Assembly: GCF_000002995.4 (NCBI RefSeq)
Contig: NW_025062475.1
Location: forward strand, 6,700,187 to 6,764,186
DNA: 64,000 nt
Direction of reading: 5' to 3'
Source: Brugia malayi
Taxonomy: Eukaryota > Nematoda > Chromadorea > Rhabditida > Onchocercidae
The notes beneath the pieces are model-generated. The model ran no database searches and was not told the origin of the DNA. It saw nothing but the letters and a program-made list of their open reading frames with translations. Position numbers and translations under genes: made by a program. This document shows, piece after piece, positions 14,401 to 26,359 of this stretch (position 1 is the first letter of the stretch; every line of letters starts with the position of its first letter).

Positions 14401-17400
14401 TTTTCTAAACTTGTAATGTTGAAGGAGGAAGTCTAAATAAACACTTATTGTAGGAGGAAGCAATGACTGTTGATGAATTGGATGAGTACATAGGAAAGCT
14501 CAATAATGAAGCGGAAGAGCTACGTGAAAGGCACAACGCATTGATCAATCGTGTGCGCATTCAACCTATTGGACAGGTATGATTTAAAGGCGATTATTTT
14601 TTAGCAGGAAAGGGAAGAAAGGAAAACTAATCTCTGGTGAAGCAGTATTTATTTCTTTGGGAAATGTGTAAGCATAAATAGAGTCTTCTCTTCTTCATTT
14701 TTCTATTTTTGTTTTGTATCAAAAATGAAATTGTTATTTTTTTTTGGTGTGAGCGCAGTCTTGGACTGGTAGGAAATGTATTTATGTATTTTATTTACTA
14801 CTTTATTCTACTTATTTTTTTTTCTTACTTGTTTTGCCATAACTTATCTTTTTAATATAGTTACTTTTCTTGTTTATTTAGACTTTCTAGGTGTTTTCAT
14901 ACTTTACCGCTTCCAGGATCGTTTTCATCGTTTCTACTGGGTTTTACCACGTCTTGGTGTCCCTTTGGTAGAAAGCATTGCTTCGTCGGGTCTCCATAAT
15001 CCAGCGGTTAATGTGGATGTCACTTGTCGGCAGGATCCGCCATCCATTGCTGGTTCCTTATTATTCAATTTAATCAAGCTTTAATCAGATTTATAAAATC
15101 ATCCTTGATTTTTCATGCTTTACAGAAGATCCGAGGAATTTTGTCGATCCAGACGTTATTGCTTGCTTGGAAGATATCCTAGATACGTTGTGTGGAAATG
15201 AAGAACGCCCGAACAGAGGGAAAAAAGGTAAATTTAAGCGCATTATAATGCAAAGCTTAATACTTTAAATTTAAATTCATGTCAATTTATATTAAACGAA
15301 AAGTTATTTTGTTCAGACTCACATTTCCAAAATCCTTTTCTTGTAGTACGCCTACGTAGATTGGATAACAAATGCAAACGAGGTTGGTGGATGATATCAA
15401 ACGGTAAATTGATGGAGCAACTGCGCGGTGCGTTTCACGGTCGAGGTATACGGGAGCGTGTATTACATCGTTTGCTTATTAAAGACAATTTCACATTCAA
15501 CCCAAGCAGTCAGTGTAAGTATAATTAATTGTAAAGAATGCCTTGATATTATTCTTAACTTTTCACTTTCATTTGTTGAAATAAGTCAACAATTCAAATA
15601 TCTGATTATTAATAGTTCACTGAGCAGTGAGACTACTCCAAAAGCGAGTTTCAACAGTTCACCTGAAAAAGCCTGCAGTGCTAGATATCAGACTGCTATG
15701 TTAAAAATCTATTAAATAATTGTACATATAACAGAAGCGACATTTCTGCACTTCTATGTTTTTTCCTACTCTATATGTATGAATCATTGCCAATTCTACA
15801 GTGCGATGAAGGATTTGAAATTTCATGATAGGATTATTATTCTATGATACCTTACTACAGAATTTTAAAACCCGATTTGTAGAATAATTTTAAGATAATA
15901 AGCAAATGTGTTTCGTCTGTCTGTCATATTCTTTATACTGTATTTGTAGATATTTTTTCAGTTATTAAATTTCAGTAAAATTAGAGTGTATTACTCGACC
16001 GTTGACAAATAACGAAATAAACAAAGCAATGATAGTAAGACTTGCTGCTCTGATCTCATCGTTTGAACAGAAAGTTGTCGCCGCTAATGTTCACTGTCGA
16101 GTAAGTGGTTTTTTTGAACTTGAGGTTGGTTTTGTTTTTTCAGAAATTAAGCAGAGTTTTCGATTATTAAATTTTCTGATACAAGAAAATTTTTGACTCA
16201 TCAGCTATTCCTAAATTCTCAAGCTGGCCTTATAAAACTTGATGAAAAAAGGTTTTCAAGTTCTTTCAGCCAATGTTCCCCACTGGAGATAACCATGACG
16301 ATGATACGGAAAGTGAAGATAGTTTGGATGCTTGGACTTTGGACGATGGTTATGTATTAACTGATGGAGCACAAGTCAATGAAGAGCGTTCACTGTTTGA
16401 ATGGGATGATTTCAAGGTGCTGAAAGAGCGACTTTTAGAAGTCGAGAAAAGTATTGAACGTCGGTATTTGCTTCATCGCTATTATGCAGGGTAAGAATTT
16501 CATTTAATGTCTTCATTTCCATTTCTAAAAGTTATCAGCCACACGTTGAAGTGTATTGTTTTGTAATCGGAGGAATTTTATTTAGATCCCTTAGAAAGGA
16601 TTTATATTCCAATTAAAACTTTATCGATGCATTTTGAATTACTACTTTAAAATTGATCTAGCTGCTACATATTACACCGCGGAATTCAGTTCTAATTCTA
16701 TAAGACACATATGCTTTGTTGGCCGAGATACACATAATTGTTTTTTACTTCATGTATGTGCAAAATATAATTTATGCGAGATTCTGTCGTTTATGGAGTT
16801 TCTAACGTTTGATATGATTCATGGCTATGCTTTCTAGTCTTAATCTGTTTTACATCGTTTAAGTTTATGAAAAATTTTGTTAGCTAACTTTAAACTTCAG
16901 TTCTACAATACCGGCTGAAAAGATCCTGCGCACCCAACAGCAGAATAATCAAAATGGTAACAGTACAGACGCAAGTAATATTATGGATGTTAATGAGGTC
17001 CAATCTGAAAATAGTGATTCTATTAATTCCAATTGTCCATTTGACAGCGCCGCTATTACCGTCGATGAAAGTGGAAATACTGAGCTTTTGCAGCGTTGGC
17101 GTGATTATGTCCAGAAGGCTAGAACCGGTGGACAAATTATGTTTGCGCTACAGGTTAGCTTTTAATAAGTACTATTGTCAAGACAATCAATTTGCACTGA
17201 AACTTTTTTATATAAAAGTTCGTTAAAAAATCTTATAGTACCCGTCACATTTTCTCACTATTTATAAAAGTAAGGAATGCAGATGATTGAACCTGGAGGA
17301 CTGTTCAAAAGTTTGAGCAAATAAATTACGATGTGAAGAAGAATAAAACTTTGTACTTTTAATTTATTCTTCTGGTTTTAATTCGTACATTCAATCCTTG

Positions 17401-18921
17401 ATTTCGCTGTTTGATTTAATGTGTTCCAGGCTTTGGATTCAGCCATTGCATGGGAAAAGTCGATAATGAAAGCAAGTTGTCAGATTTGTCGAACAAGTGA
17501 GAATGAAAGTCAACTGTTACTTTGTGATGCTTGTGATATGGGTTATCATATGTATTGCTTCCGTGTAAGTTGTGGAGATTTTGGAAAATGGACTTTGGAA
17601 AAAGATGAAAAACAGAAGAATTGTTCCGCTTTTTCTACCACTATCAATTGTGTATTTTCAGCCGCGAATAGCTGCAGTCCCAGATGGTGAGTGGTACTGT
17701 CCTTTATGTGTCCAACGAGCTTGCCGTAAAGTGCTTTGTCTTCTTTGTGCCAAATGGAATCGACCAAATTCGCAACCACTGGAACCGATTATCGTTTGTT
17801 CGAAATGTTACAACGGTTACCATGCATCTTGTTTCGATCGTACACCAACACTTAATGATCCTAAGCAATGGACATGTCCAGGATGCCTCAATGTAAGCCT
17901 TGATTTGTTTTGTCACGGACTATTCTGGAATTTCTTTTATTTTTTTCGCTTTGTTTTTGTGTTTTACTTATATTCATTTATTTCAGGTGATATCCCTCTT
18001 ATATGTTTAGTGATATATGATTTATTGGGTTTTTTTGGATGTAATTATTTGATCTCAATTTTAAGGCTGATGGTTTCTCGACGGAACTTGCAAATTCTCT
18101 TCTAAATGGCGATGTAGAAATAGCGCTTGCTCAACAGGAAGGTCAGGAAAAGCAAAATAGTTGCGTGCAAGAGGATGCAAGCGGACGTCAGGAAGCTCCA
18201 CGACATAGGCGAAGGATGACACCAGCAGACTATGATTTCCCCCTAGATATGATGAAAAACCTTTTCAAGTACGTTCAAAAACTTCGAATTTCTAATTCAA
18301 GTGCGTTTACAACTGAAATGAAGATAATTTTTGAGATCAATTGGTGACTTTCGTCAATAATTTTCGGTAATCTTATTTTCAAAAATTCTAAATTGCAGCA
18401 CGATGCTGGACGAATTGTGGGCGAGACCTGAGTCAGGGCCGTTTCAGTATCCTGTCGATACTAAGGAAGTCCCATTTTATAAAAAAGTTATCAAAAGACC
18501 AATGGATTTGAATCAGATACGGATGAATGTTGAAAATAACAAGTTAGTGTTTTATTCATGTCTAGATTTTGAGAACATATTTTAGAAGAGTGCAAGGGAA
18601 ATAAGGTATAGGCTAAAGATCAGAGGAAGCTGTACATGGAGAATCATTCTGCATAATGCTTGTTGTACTTTCCCTACTGGTTTCAGATACATGACGCAGG
18701 AAAGTTTTATTGAAGACTTAGAGCAAATTTTCGAAAATTGTCGAACTTTTAATGAGGATGAGTCACCGATTGGTCAGTCTGGAGTCACATTACATAAATT
18801 CTACCTGAAACGATGGAAGCAATTGCGATATAATTACTCGAAACGTTTAAAGCGCTTGAAAAATCCACGTTTGGTACACTCGGTAGCACTGTTATCATCG
18901 TCATCTTTAGCGACAAATTAG
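8458..18921 (+). CDS. baz-2: BAZ2-type chromatin remodelling subunit (MBD-DDT-WHIM-PHD-PHD-bromodomain)
   Basis: BAZ2 proteins are non-catalytic partners of ISWI ATPases in nuclear chromatin remodellers. Exons: 8458-8716, 8915-9092, 9304-9660, 9834-10091, 10601-10712, 10846-10956, 11101-11239, 11561-11673, 12111-12233, 12356-12610, 12768-12879, 13028-13275, 13468-13695, 14065-14226, 14454-14576, 14917-15052, 15126-15227, 15347-15514, 15976-16100, 16270-16490, 16901-17153, 17430-17564, 17662-17892, 18066-18268, 18399-18542, 18687-18921. The lengths sum to 4731 nt (1576 residues) and phase is kept throughout. The N-terminal 350 residues are low-complexity (poly-Q, poly-S). Then come an MBD/TAM domain (about 351-425), DDT (about 650-710), WHIM-like segments with a charged helix (about 760-1050), two C4HC3 PHD fingers (C1278-C1322 and C1332-C1381) and a C-terminal bromodomain (about 1437-1545) with acetyl-lysine Asn N1521 in NCRTFN. 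Exon 8 may instead start at 11552 (three extra residues). Intron 3 is GC-AG. C. elegans baz-2/flt-1 is the likely orthologue. Confidence 0.93.
9661..9833 (+). other. GC-AG intron in the BAZ2-like gene
   Basis: The donor reads GAG then gcaagt, the classic strong GC-donor context. The acceptor is TTTTTGCAG before 9834. Only this donor keeps the phase between exon 3 (leftover AG) and exon 4 (starting T, giving Ser). The nearby GT donor after 9628 would put exon 4 out of frame. Confidence 0.8.
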
Positions 18922-21900
18922 CAAGAATAGCGAATAACCACCATGATTGATCTAGGATCTCCGACTTAGGCAAGTATAGATAGACACCAGAGATGACAAG
19001 TGGGAAATGAACACATGTATTATGTCGAAAGTTGTGATATTTTCTTTTTGATATAGTCCACCGATTCTGTTCATTGCAAGATGATGTCCATTCAATCCTG
19101 GCGGCAACTTGATCGGTAGATGAAACGAATAAATGGTGGAACGACTGACAGTGTTTTAGTTTGTCAATTTACTTCTTCAATATTAAATTTTTGATACTGA
19201 GTAAAATAATTTTAATATATATATTGAAACATGTGGTTTCAATATTTTGGGTTTGATTTAGTAAAAGTGTCGCCATCAAATGTCTCTTATCATTCATTTC
19301 TGTCTGCTATTCTCTGGATTAGTAAATGCAGTGTTTTAAATTTGAGAAAGTGCTTCACGTATTCATGAAATCAAAGATTACTGATCTTTTTTCGCTTATG
19401 AAAGAAATCTTGTAGTTTATTGTTGCAAATAGCTATGCATTTGATAAGAAATCATGTCTTATCATGAATGCTTATCGGAGATCACGATAATAGAAAGTAA
19501 TTTGAGTGATCTCTTCGTACTTCTGATAAAGTTTGTATTGTTCATTACTACAGTTGTTGTTGTAATTGCTGGTTATTTATCATCACTTTGTCACTATAAC
19601 CAGCACTCCGATCTCAATCATTTTAGGGAACATCAGTGCTTGTATTATTGACAATCCTCAGCTCCTGTAAATAATTCTTTTCTATTCGGTTTTGGTCCTG
19701 TGCAGTTATGCTTTAATGTTGTTAAAACCTTTTCTTGCTTTTTTGGCTTTAAAGGGTGAGGTTTAAAGTGAAAATTCGATTCTTTTAAGTAACTTTTAAG
19801 TCTCCATTTTTCGAAACTCCAGAAATGTTCAAATGTTTTAAGTGAATTCGATGCCTAAATCTTTGCTTAAAAATTGGCTCTAAAATGAGGAACTCTGCTG
19901 CTGTTATTCACTTTCATGGGTTCAGATTTTAAATTTCAGACTCATTGCTGGTATATGAATTATTAATCCTCTAATTTCTACCATTCCAGAATTCCCAGAT
20001 TCCTCGCTCACTGCTCACATTTCCTGAAATAAAAATGTTTTGAAGGCTTCATCTCTCATTCTTGATGTTATGGCTTGAAAATTTTAGTTCCGCGAAATGA
20101 AGTTCAAGGAGTTTGGGACGGTACTTATTGCTACTTTATTGTTTGTAGCTATCATGTTATGCGAATGAGTATTTCAGACTTTGAATCATCACTTGGTTGC
20201 ATACATTCAATATTGTTTCGCTCTTCATAACAGTTTCCTAATTCCTATTGCTCTTTATTCATATATTCAGCAATCCTTATTGGCTTGTCATTTATTAACC
20301 TTTTTGTTAGTTTGTTAATTAGATTTTCATTAATTTTTGTTCACCTAATATCCAAATTTTTATTTCCGTAGGGAATTTTGTGCTTGTTATTGTTAGCAGA
20401 ACAACTATGTATTCTTGATTGTTGATTTTTTATCCGATGTTTACTTTTCATTGTTATTGAAAATGCCTTTTTTGCATGAATGAATTTGGTTTCAGCTTAA
20501 TATGTTCGTTAATCTTATATTCGAGTCTCTGTCCTGTCCCATTTCTCACTCTACGCTGCAGTTTTCTGCACAGTCATGTGTCTTGTTAAGATGGATGCTA
20601 AATTTGAAAATATGAATCCGTGTTTTCTTGCTTTTATATTGTTATTAATTTCATCATGCCACTTATGTTCACTAGAGCTAATCTAAGTTGTGTTTGGCAT
20701 TCAAATTCCGTTGCCTCTTGAAAGTCATTATTCCAATTTAATTTCATAATTTAACTATGTAAAGTGACTAGTCTTATGTTGACGTATATGGTCGCTTTAT
20801 TTCCAGCTCAGATTTCCAAGACTTTTGCCCCAGCTACCATAAAAACTTCTATTCTGTTGGAGAAATTCGCATTTTTGTTTGTATTGTTTTGTACAGTTCA
20901 TTATTATCCTAAAAAATTCATAAATACATCGACTGAATGCCGGTCCTGAGCACCAAACAATCGAAATTTGTCTGTGTTTTAATTCGTCGTCCAGCAAAAT
21001 TGTCTCGAAGTTTTCGCGACTGACTACCTCGTGTTACTGTGATTCTTGTTGATGCTCACAAAGGGTTATAGTTTCAAATTTCCAAATACATTCAATGAGT
21101 TCTACTCATTTGTGCTTGGTCATCATTAGCAAGTAGCAACAAACGAACTCAGTAATAAACTTAAGAGTATTAACATCTTCCAGACTCATTATATTTCACG
21201 AGTTAATGCAAGAATGGACAGAATACAGACACAGACTTTACAGCAAAATCTTGCCTAACTCTGCATCACTACAGTGGAATACTCTAAGATGCCTGTAATA
21301 TATCCAAAATCCCTATGATAAACTATATGAGTATGAGCTACTCGGCGATTCGGCAGTGTGCTACGATCGGCAAATTGGAAACTAAAAATCTTCAACAAAA
21401 ATTTACGAAATAAAACTTAGAAAACAAAACAAAACTCAAACGCTGTGCCATATTCCTGAACACATAGATCATTCTGAACTTTTAAAGAATGTTTATTTGC
21501 ACATACTACAATAAATCTTTTACCTTTTAAAGGGAAGTTGCTAATATTGCGTAATATGTATTAGATTAGTAACCTTCGTAACCACGCTAGGAAAATTTTC
21601 ACTTTGTAATAGACAACGCACACTACTGCTGTGCTAGAGGCATTTACAAAGCAGCCACCCGCTACGACATTAAAAATTCAGCATATGAGTAACGCATATT
21701 AAATATGAATATGTCAGACATCAAACATTCCAAATATCCCGAAAAGAAAAAAAGTCATGCAAAAAAGTAACGAAATCAAAAATATTATGAAGATACATCA
21801 AGAAGGCATAATCATTTTGTACATGATTTAAAGGATGGTTCAATTGAAAATACAAGTTTCTTAAGATACGCACTAAACGGAAACATCAGCAAGAAGCACC

Positions 21901-22223
21901 TTAACAGTGGTTAGAAATCAAAGAATGAAGGAGATAAAAGAGAACAAAGAAAAAATGGGATAACCAAAATTCGAAACAGGATTTCGCTAGTAAGAATACA
22001 CAAAGTCACGATGGTATGATGGTATGGGGGATAAGTCATTAAAATTTACTAGGAGCAATATAATGATCGTTTTACAGTTTTTTTAAAAGTAAATGAAAAA
22101 AAAAGCGCGAAAAATCAAATTTAATAAAAAAGATGAATTTTTACAGAATTCTTAGTTGATTTTAATTTTAGGAAGAACAAAAACAAGCTAGGAAAGTCCT
22201 GAACGAACTATCAAATAACCCGT
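18922..22223. other. Convergent intergenic spacer
   Basis: This lies between the 3' end of the plus-strand BAZ2-like gene and the 3' end of the minus-strand DBF4-like gene. Apart from the poly(A) signal at 19128-19133 I see no exon with splice support on either strand. The sequence is T-rich to about 21.0 kb and A-rich after that, as would fit two opposing 3' flanks. Short frames such as 19454-19651 and 20764-20949 have no supporting context. Confidence 0.6.
19128..19133 (+). terminator. Poly(A) signal AATAAA of BAZ2-like gene
   Basis: A canonical AATAAA lies about 207 bases after the stop codon of the BAZ2-like gene and before the AT-rich convergent spacer. It is the first perfect hexamer downstream of the stop that I noticed. 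Confidence 0.5.
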
Positions 22224-24343
22224 TTAAATTTCAGTTCTACTATCAGGTGTCCGAAAAGAAAGTGTAGAGTCAAGAAAGTGATTGGATGGCAGTGAAAGCG
22301 GTTCCGGTGTCAATCGTTCTCGAAGTCTTTTATTCGGTACGACGATTTCTTTTACAAATGAACCGCACAATGCATCAACCTCATCGTAAAAACCAGGCGT
22401 ACTGATACGTGTTTGATGCTCTTTGCATAAAAAATGCTGAAATTAAAAATTAAGAATTAATACTCCTAAGTCTATTGTACTTTAATCACCACACATGGAA
22501 TTTTAACCATCACACCCGTAGGTCATAGTGACACTTTAATGATCTATGAAGTATTATTTCTATTAACAAAAAGTAACGAACTAAACATTTAATCTTATGA
22601 GTAAAACTCATGGTGTATTGAAGAATGTGATGAAAACCGAAAAGGTTTTAGTTGAAAGCCACGAAAAATTGTAGATAATCAAAATAAACCTACCAGCTGC
22701 AAATCTTGGCAATCACGTGTGCAAATATCGCAGAATCCAGGCCCAACTCGACTTTTTGCTCGAGGCTTCGAAATCTTCATATCCTTCCTGGAAAAGTTCG
22801 ACAACTTATTAGTTCACAGTAATGGAATTAATTCCCTAAGGTGAGAGAATGGTAAAAAACAGGAAATCAACTAAGACAGTCAACTAAAAACCAAGCTTAG
22901 TTTATTTCCACTCTGTTTGTCTGAACAGTTTCCTGAAGCAAATGATTGGTGGAAAAAAGAAAAGTAATAAGATTTGGAATCTACAAAGAACAGTACTTCC
23001 GCTTTAAATATTCTGGAGAAGCTTTATGAAATATCGATCTTCCGGCTGCTTCACCAACATAAATTGGCCGAAAATTAGAAGGTATTCCATATTCCTTCCA
23101 AGAAGGCGCATACTGGAGACTGTTATCTTCAAATTTGATGAATGGTGGTGTTAACTTGCGTATGCTTTTCTGTAAAGTGAAAATAGTGGAAAAAATTAGA
23201 CATTAAACTATCCTATCATTTGAACCAAATAATGACATTTGATTATTTAGGTATACAATCGCGAAAGTATGTGCTCTCTTATTACTAACAACAAACAACT
23301 GAAACTCCGCATCTCCTTTCTAATTCATCTGAACATAATAGCCTGCAGAAATGTCATGATCTACAGTGAATGCTCATCTTTATATTTCTTTATATCAATT
23401 CAAACAGTTAAAAAATATGTGCTACTCCTAACTCTTAACGAAGCAGCCAAATACTTGCCAAAACACCTTCTGAAACGTTTTGAAACAACATACCTGTTTT
23501 TCCAGTTTTGGTTTTATAGGAGCTAATTTCGCTTTCTGATTCAACTTAATGCGGTTTTTCACATTTGATAAGATTTGAAGGAAAGAAGTATATGTTCGAA
23601 CACGCACACCGTTTTGTACGGCAACTCGGAGCAATACTGGCAAACAACTGCAGTACTGAAAGAATACAGAAACGAACATAAAGATTAATAATGCTTTGTG
23701 AAATTAAGTGTTACATATATATACTGTCATAAGCTTACCACGGGAAAAGACACTGCACAGTCAGTCAATAACAGCATATAATCTTAACAGGAAGTAATAA
23801 TATTTCTCGTACAGAACAAGTGATTCCCTCATAAAAAACGAAATGTCATATATCTCAAGGCATCAATTTATAGAATGTTCGGGTGTAATTATTCGCACAT
23901 AATTCTACCTCGGATGTAATTCTTTTCGTTTTTGTTACCCTTTCCAAGTACCGTGCATGTGGATGGTCGGTAACAACACAAAAAGGCTTTTCACCATCAT
24001 CGTCAAGCGATTCCAAAACTTTCCCACCAAGAAACTTGATGTCTCTCTGTAACCAGAAGGAAAAAAAACTGGAGTCAAATGTTTAATTTTGATGTCAACA
24101 TATAAAGCTTCGAAACTGCGACCAGGTAGTACAGAAATTTGATAAGCTATAACCATTCCCTTTTTCTATATTACTTATAAAGTGGAAAAAGGAAGAAACC
24201 TCAAGTTGCAAACGGCTATTTTCATCTTCTAAATCCAAAATAAATTCCATTGAATGAAGCGGTTTTTTGCCACGTTTTATGATAAAACTATCGCTGAAGA
24301 AAGAAAGTGATGTCGATGGCTGAGCAGTAGTATTTTCTGCCAT
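22224..24343 (-). CDS. DBF4: DBF4-type regulatory subunit of CDC7 kinase
   Basis: Dbf4 activates CDC7 kinase, which phosphorylates MCM helicase to fire replication origins. Exons on the minus strand: 24343-24200, 24046-23909, 23655-23494, 23169-22997, 22787-22694, 22436-22224. They sum to 924 nt (307 residues) and phase is kept. All three Dbf4 motifs can be seen. A BRCT-like motif N lies at about residues 30-95, with an IKFLGGKV core and a VVTDHPHARYL end. Motif M is near residues 155-170 (PPFIKFEDN). The C-terminal Dbf4 zinc finger has C225, C228, H238 and H244 (spacing C-x2-C-x9-H-x5-H), preceded by PGF. It is much shorter than vertebrate DBF4, with only about 63 residues after the finger. 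An acceptor at 24393-24392 sits about 48 nt before the ATG, so the mRNA is probably trans-spliced. No CDC7 gene is in the window. Confidence 0.88.
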
Positions 24344-24391
24344 TTAAATTCTCGGTTCGTTGTTTTTTCTCATCACTAAATTAACTTAATT

Positions 24392-24393
24392 CT
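24392..24393 (-). promoter_or_regulatory. Probable trans-splice acceptor of the DBF4-like gene
   Basis: On the minus strand a TTTCTTTTCCAG acceptor is followed by about 48 nt of AT-rich leader and then the ATG at 24343. No upstream exon was seen, so spliced-leader addition is the simplest explanation. Confidence 0.45.
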
Positions 24394-25427
24394 GGAAAAG
24401 AAATTCAAAATTACTCCTAATCAAGTTGATACAAATCATTTCAATGTGTACCACTAATTACTGTTTGGATGATAACAAAATAAGGTAAGATGATTTAGAC
24501 TGATTTAAATTAATAAAACAAAATGGGATAAAATAAAGCAAGAGAGATGCAATAATCCAAGTCAGCACGGTAACTAGTGAGGTAATGACAATCAAACTGT
24601 CACTGTTCGCCACGCATACGTACGAATTATTTACTGTCCATAACAGTACTAACAGAAGTGAACTTTCACACCAAACATCTCAGTATAGTTCTAATTTCCA
24701 AAACTCTTACCTCGCACCTCCCAATATAAAATACCAACAACCCACTGAACTCTGCCCAAAACATAATTCTCTCGGCCAATCAAAACCACCGCGTATTCCT
24801 AACGTACCTTTCAGCAGCACCGACTGACCATTATGAAAATCACCGCTCCACTACGTTCCATTCTCAGTACTTACCGTTGGCACATCTTTGACGCTCCCCT
24901 TACTATCAGATGTTTTGTTCCTTCTTATTTCTTTTACCAGTTTCTTTTCTTTTGCTGGACTCTTTTTTTCTTTCACTCAATATTGTAGTCACCACCATGT
25001 CACCAAAGAAAGCCGACAGTGACAATAAGAGGAAACGATGGCATAGTCATTTTATTTAGATAAACACGAAAGACAGCATTATTTAAAAAAGTAGGGATAT
25101 AACAAGAAGTAAACCAAGGAGACAGATGCTATTTTAGATGACTATCACAAGGATCTTTCTCCACAAATCTACTGAAAAATAAACTGTTGCAGTCGATTAC
25201 TGCTAATATCTTTCTAAATCATCGTTTAAATGTTAGTCCTGAATGAATTACTTTTTAAAGTTTGCTTTTGGCGTTGTTCTGTGGACAGTGTTCGAATATA
25301 TTCTTTTCCAGTGGAGAAAATTTTGGGATAATTTTGCGTTTTTTTTTTCTGAAATATTTAATTGAATTGTTTAATAAAAAATTTGAAGATTTTCGCAGAA
25401 GTTGGCTGCGAAGTCATCAGAAAAGGA
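24394..25427. other. Intergenic stretch between two minus-strand genes
   Basis: This holds the 5' flank of the DBF4-like gene and the 3' flank of the 192-residue gene. One plus-strand frame (24585-24827, 80 codons, rich in N, P, Q and S) is open, but it has no splice site, no recognisable domain and no neighbour on that strand, so I do not call it. Confidence 0.5.
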
Positions 25428-26359
25428 CTACTTGTTACGACACTTCTTGATAAGCAGTCTGTTGCGGAAGCGATCACGACCAGTTCGACCAGTTGAGCAT
25501 AGAGGAACATTGCATGCGTTCAAGATTGGTATGGCATAAAATTCACGCCAATTACTACCAATCACAAGGCAATGCCCCTGAAAGAAAAGAATGGTTTAGG
25601 CTACGTTTCTGACGATCAGGTCTGACGATCAGGTCTGTGACACATGAAAATACTTCTGATGGATGATTCACGTATGACGACACCGCACTGTTTTTTGTTT
25701 CATTACTTATTTCTTCCAACTGGACAACTGGCTTTATGCCTTCTTTCACTGAAATAATGTTTTTAAGATTGAATTGTTAAAAGCGGAAATTTTAATTATT
25801 TTATCTTTTCTAAGAATTTTATTCAGTGTATATTGAATCAAAATTCAAAATAACGGAAGTTTCATGGTTGAAATTCGTGTAAAGTAACCACCATCTCTTT
25901 CTGCCCCTGCTGCTATCCTTGATCTTTTTGGGAATTCTTCATTTCTTGTTTCTGTTATATTTTGCTGTTGTTGTACGCTTTCAGTCATACTGGCACTGAC
26001 TTTCATTATAGAGCTGTCCTTTTGTTGATCCTGTGACTGGAAATGAAAATTAAAGCTTGTCTGATTAAACCTGCAAAATTAATTACGGTCTTCAGCAGCT
26101 GTTCCTAAAGTCCTTTTTGCTAAAACAGATGGCACTTCGTGTTCCAAAATCTATAGTAAAAGTTACTCACTCCAACGGACTTTATCGAGCCATTCAGAGA
26201 TTCGTTAGAATTCACTTCCTTTGTTTCTATTAATTGTACGGAATTTTCTTCCTTCACTCCTACTGATTGCGCGGCATTTACTTCTCTCTTCCCTTTTGGT
26301 CGCGTGTCATCAAATTTTTTGCCACCGAAAAAAGAAGTGGAAGCAGTTAACGTATGCAT
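25428..26359 (-). CDS. Unrecognised 192-residue protein, disordered N-terminus and compact C-terminus
   Basis: I do not recognise this family. Minus-strand exons: 26359-26171, 26036-25892, 25748-25654, 25577-25428. They sum to 579 nt and keep phase. The first 140 or so residues are hydrophilic and low-complexity (rich in S, E, K, Q, N), with basic patches that could serve nuclear import. The last 49 residues are different: they are ordered-looking and begin GHCLVIGSNWREFYAIP, then run through an LCSTGRTGRDRFRNRL segment into a basic tail ending KKCRNK. The acceptor before this last exon is a strong TTTCTTTCAG. Exon 2 could end three bases later. The frame upstream of the first Met stays open for about 16 codons before a stop, so an unseen upstream exon is possible. 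It lies between the DBF4-like gene and a membrane protein gene on the same strand, about 1 kb from each, too far for a typical nematode operon. Confidence 0.6.
25608..25636. repeat. 13-bp tandem duplication
   Basis: The unit TCTGACGATCAGG is present twice back to back, followed by a partial third copy. In the model above it falls inside the third intron of the 192-residue gene, close to the acceptor of the last exon. It could alter splicing, because the duplicated unit contains AG and GT dinucleotides on the minus strand. Confidence 0.7.

Noticed and set aside
24585..24827. Plus-strand 80-codon N/P/Q/S-rich frame
   Set aside because: No splice sites, acceptor, poly(A) signal or family resemblance. 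It lies in the 5' flank of the DBF4-like gene.
25654..25749. Reading the third exon of the 192-residue gene straight through to a stop (ending ALPCDW)
   Set aside because: A strong TTTCTTTCAG acceptor and a GAA/gtattt donor give an in-phase splice to a much more protein-like final exon, so the read-through version is less likely, though it could be an isoform.
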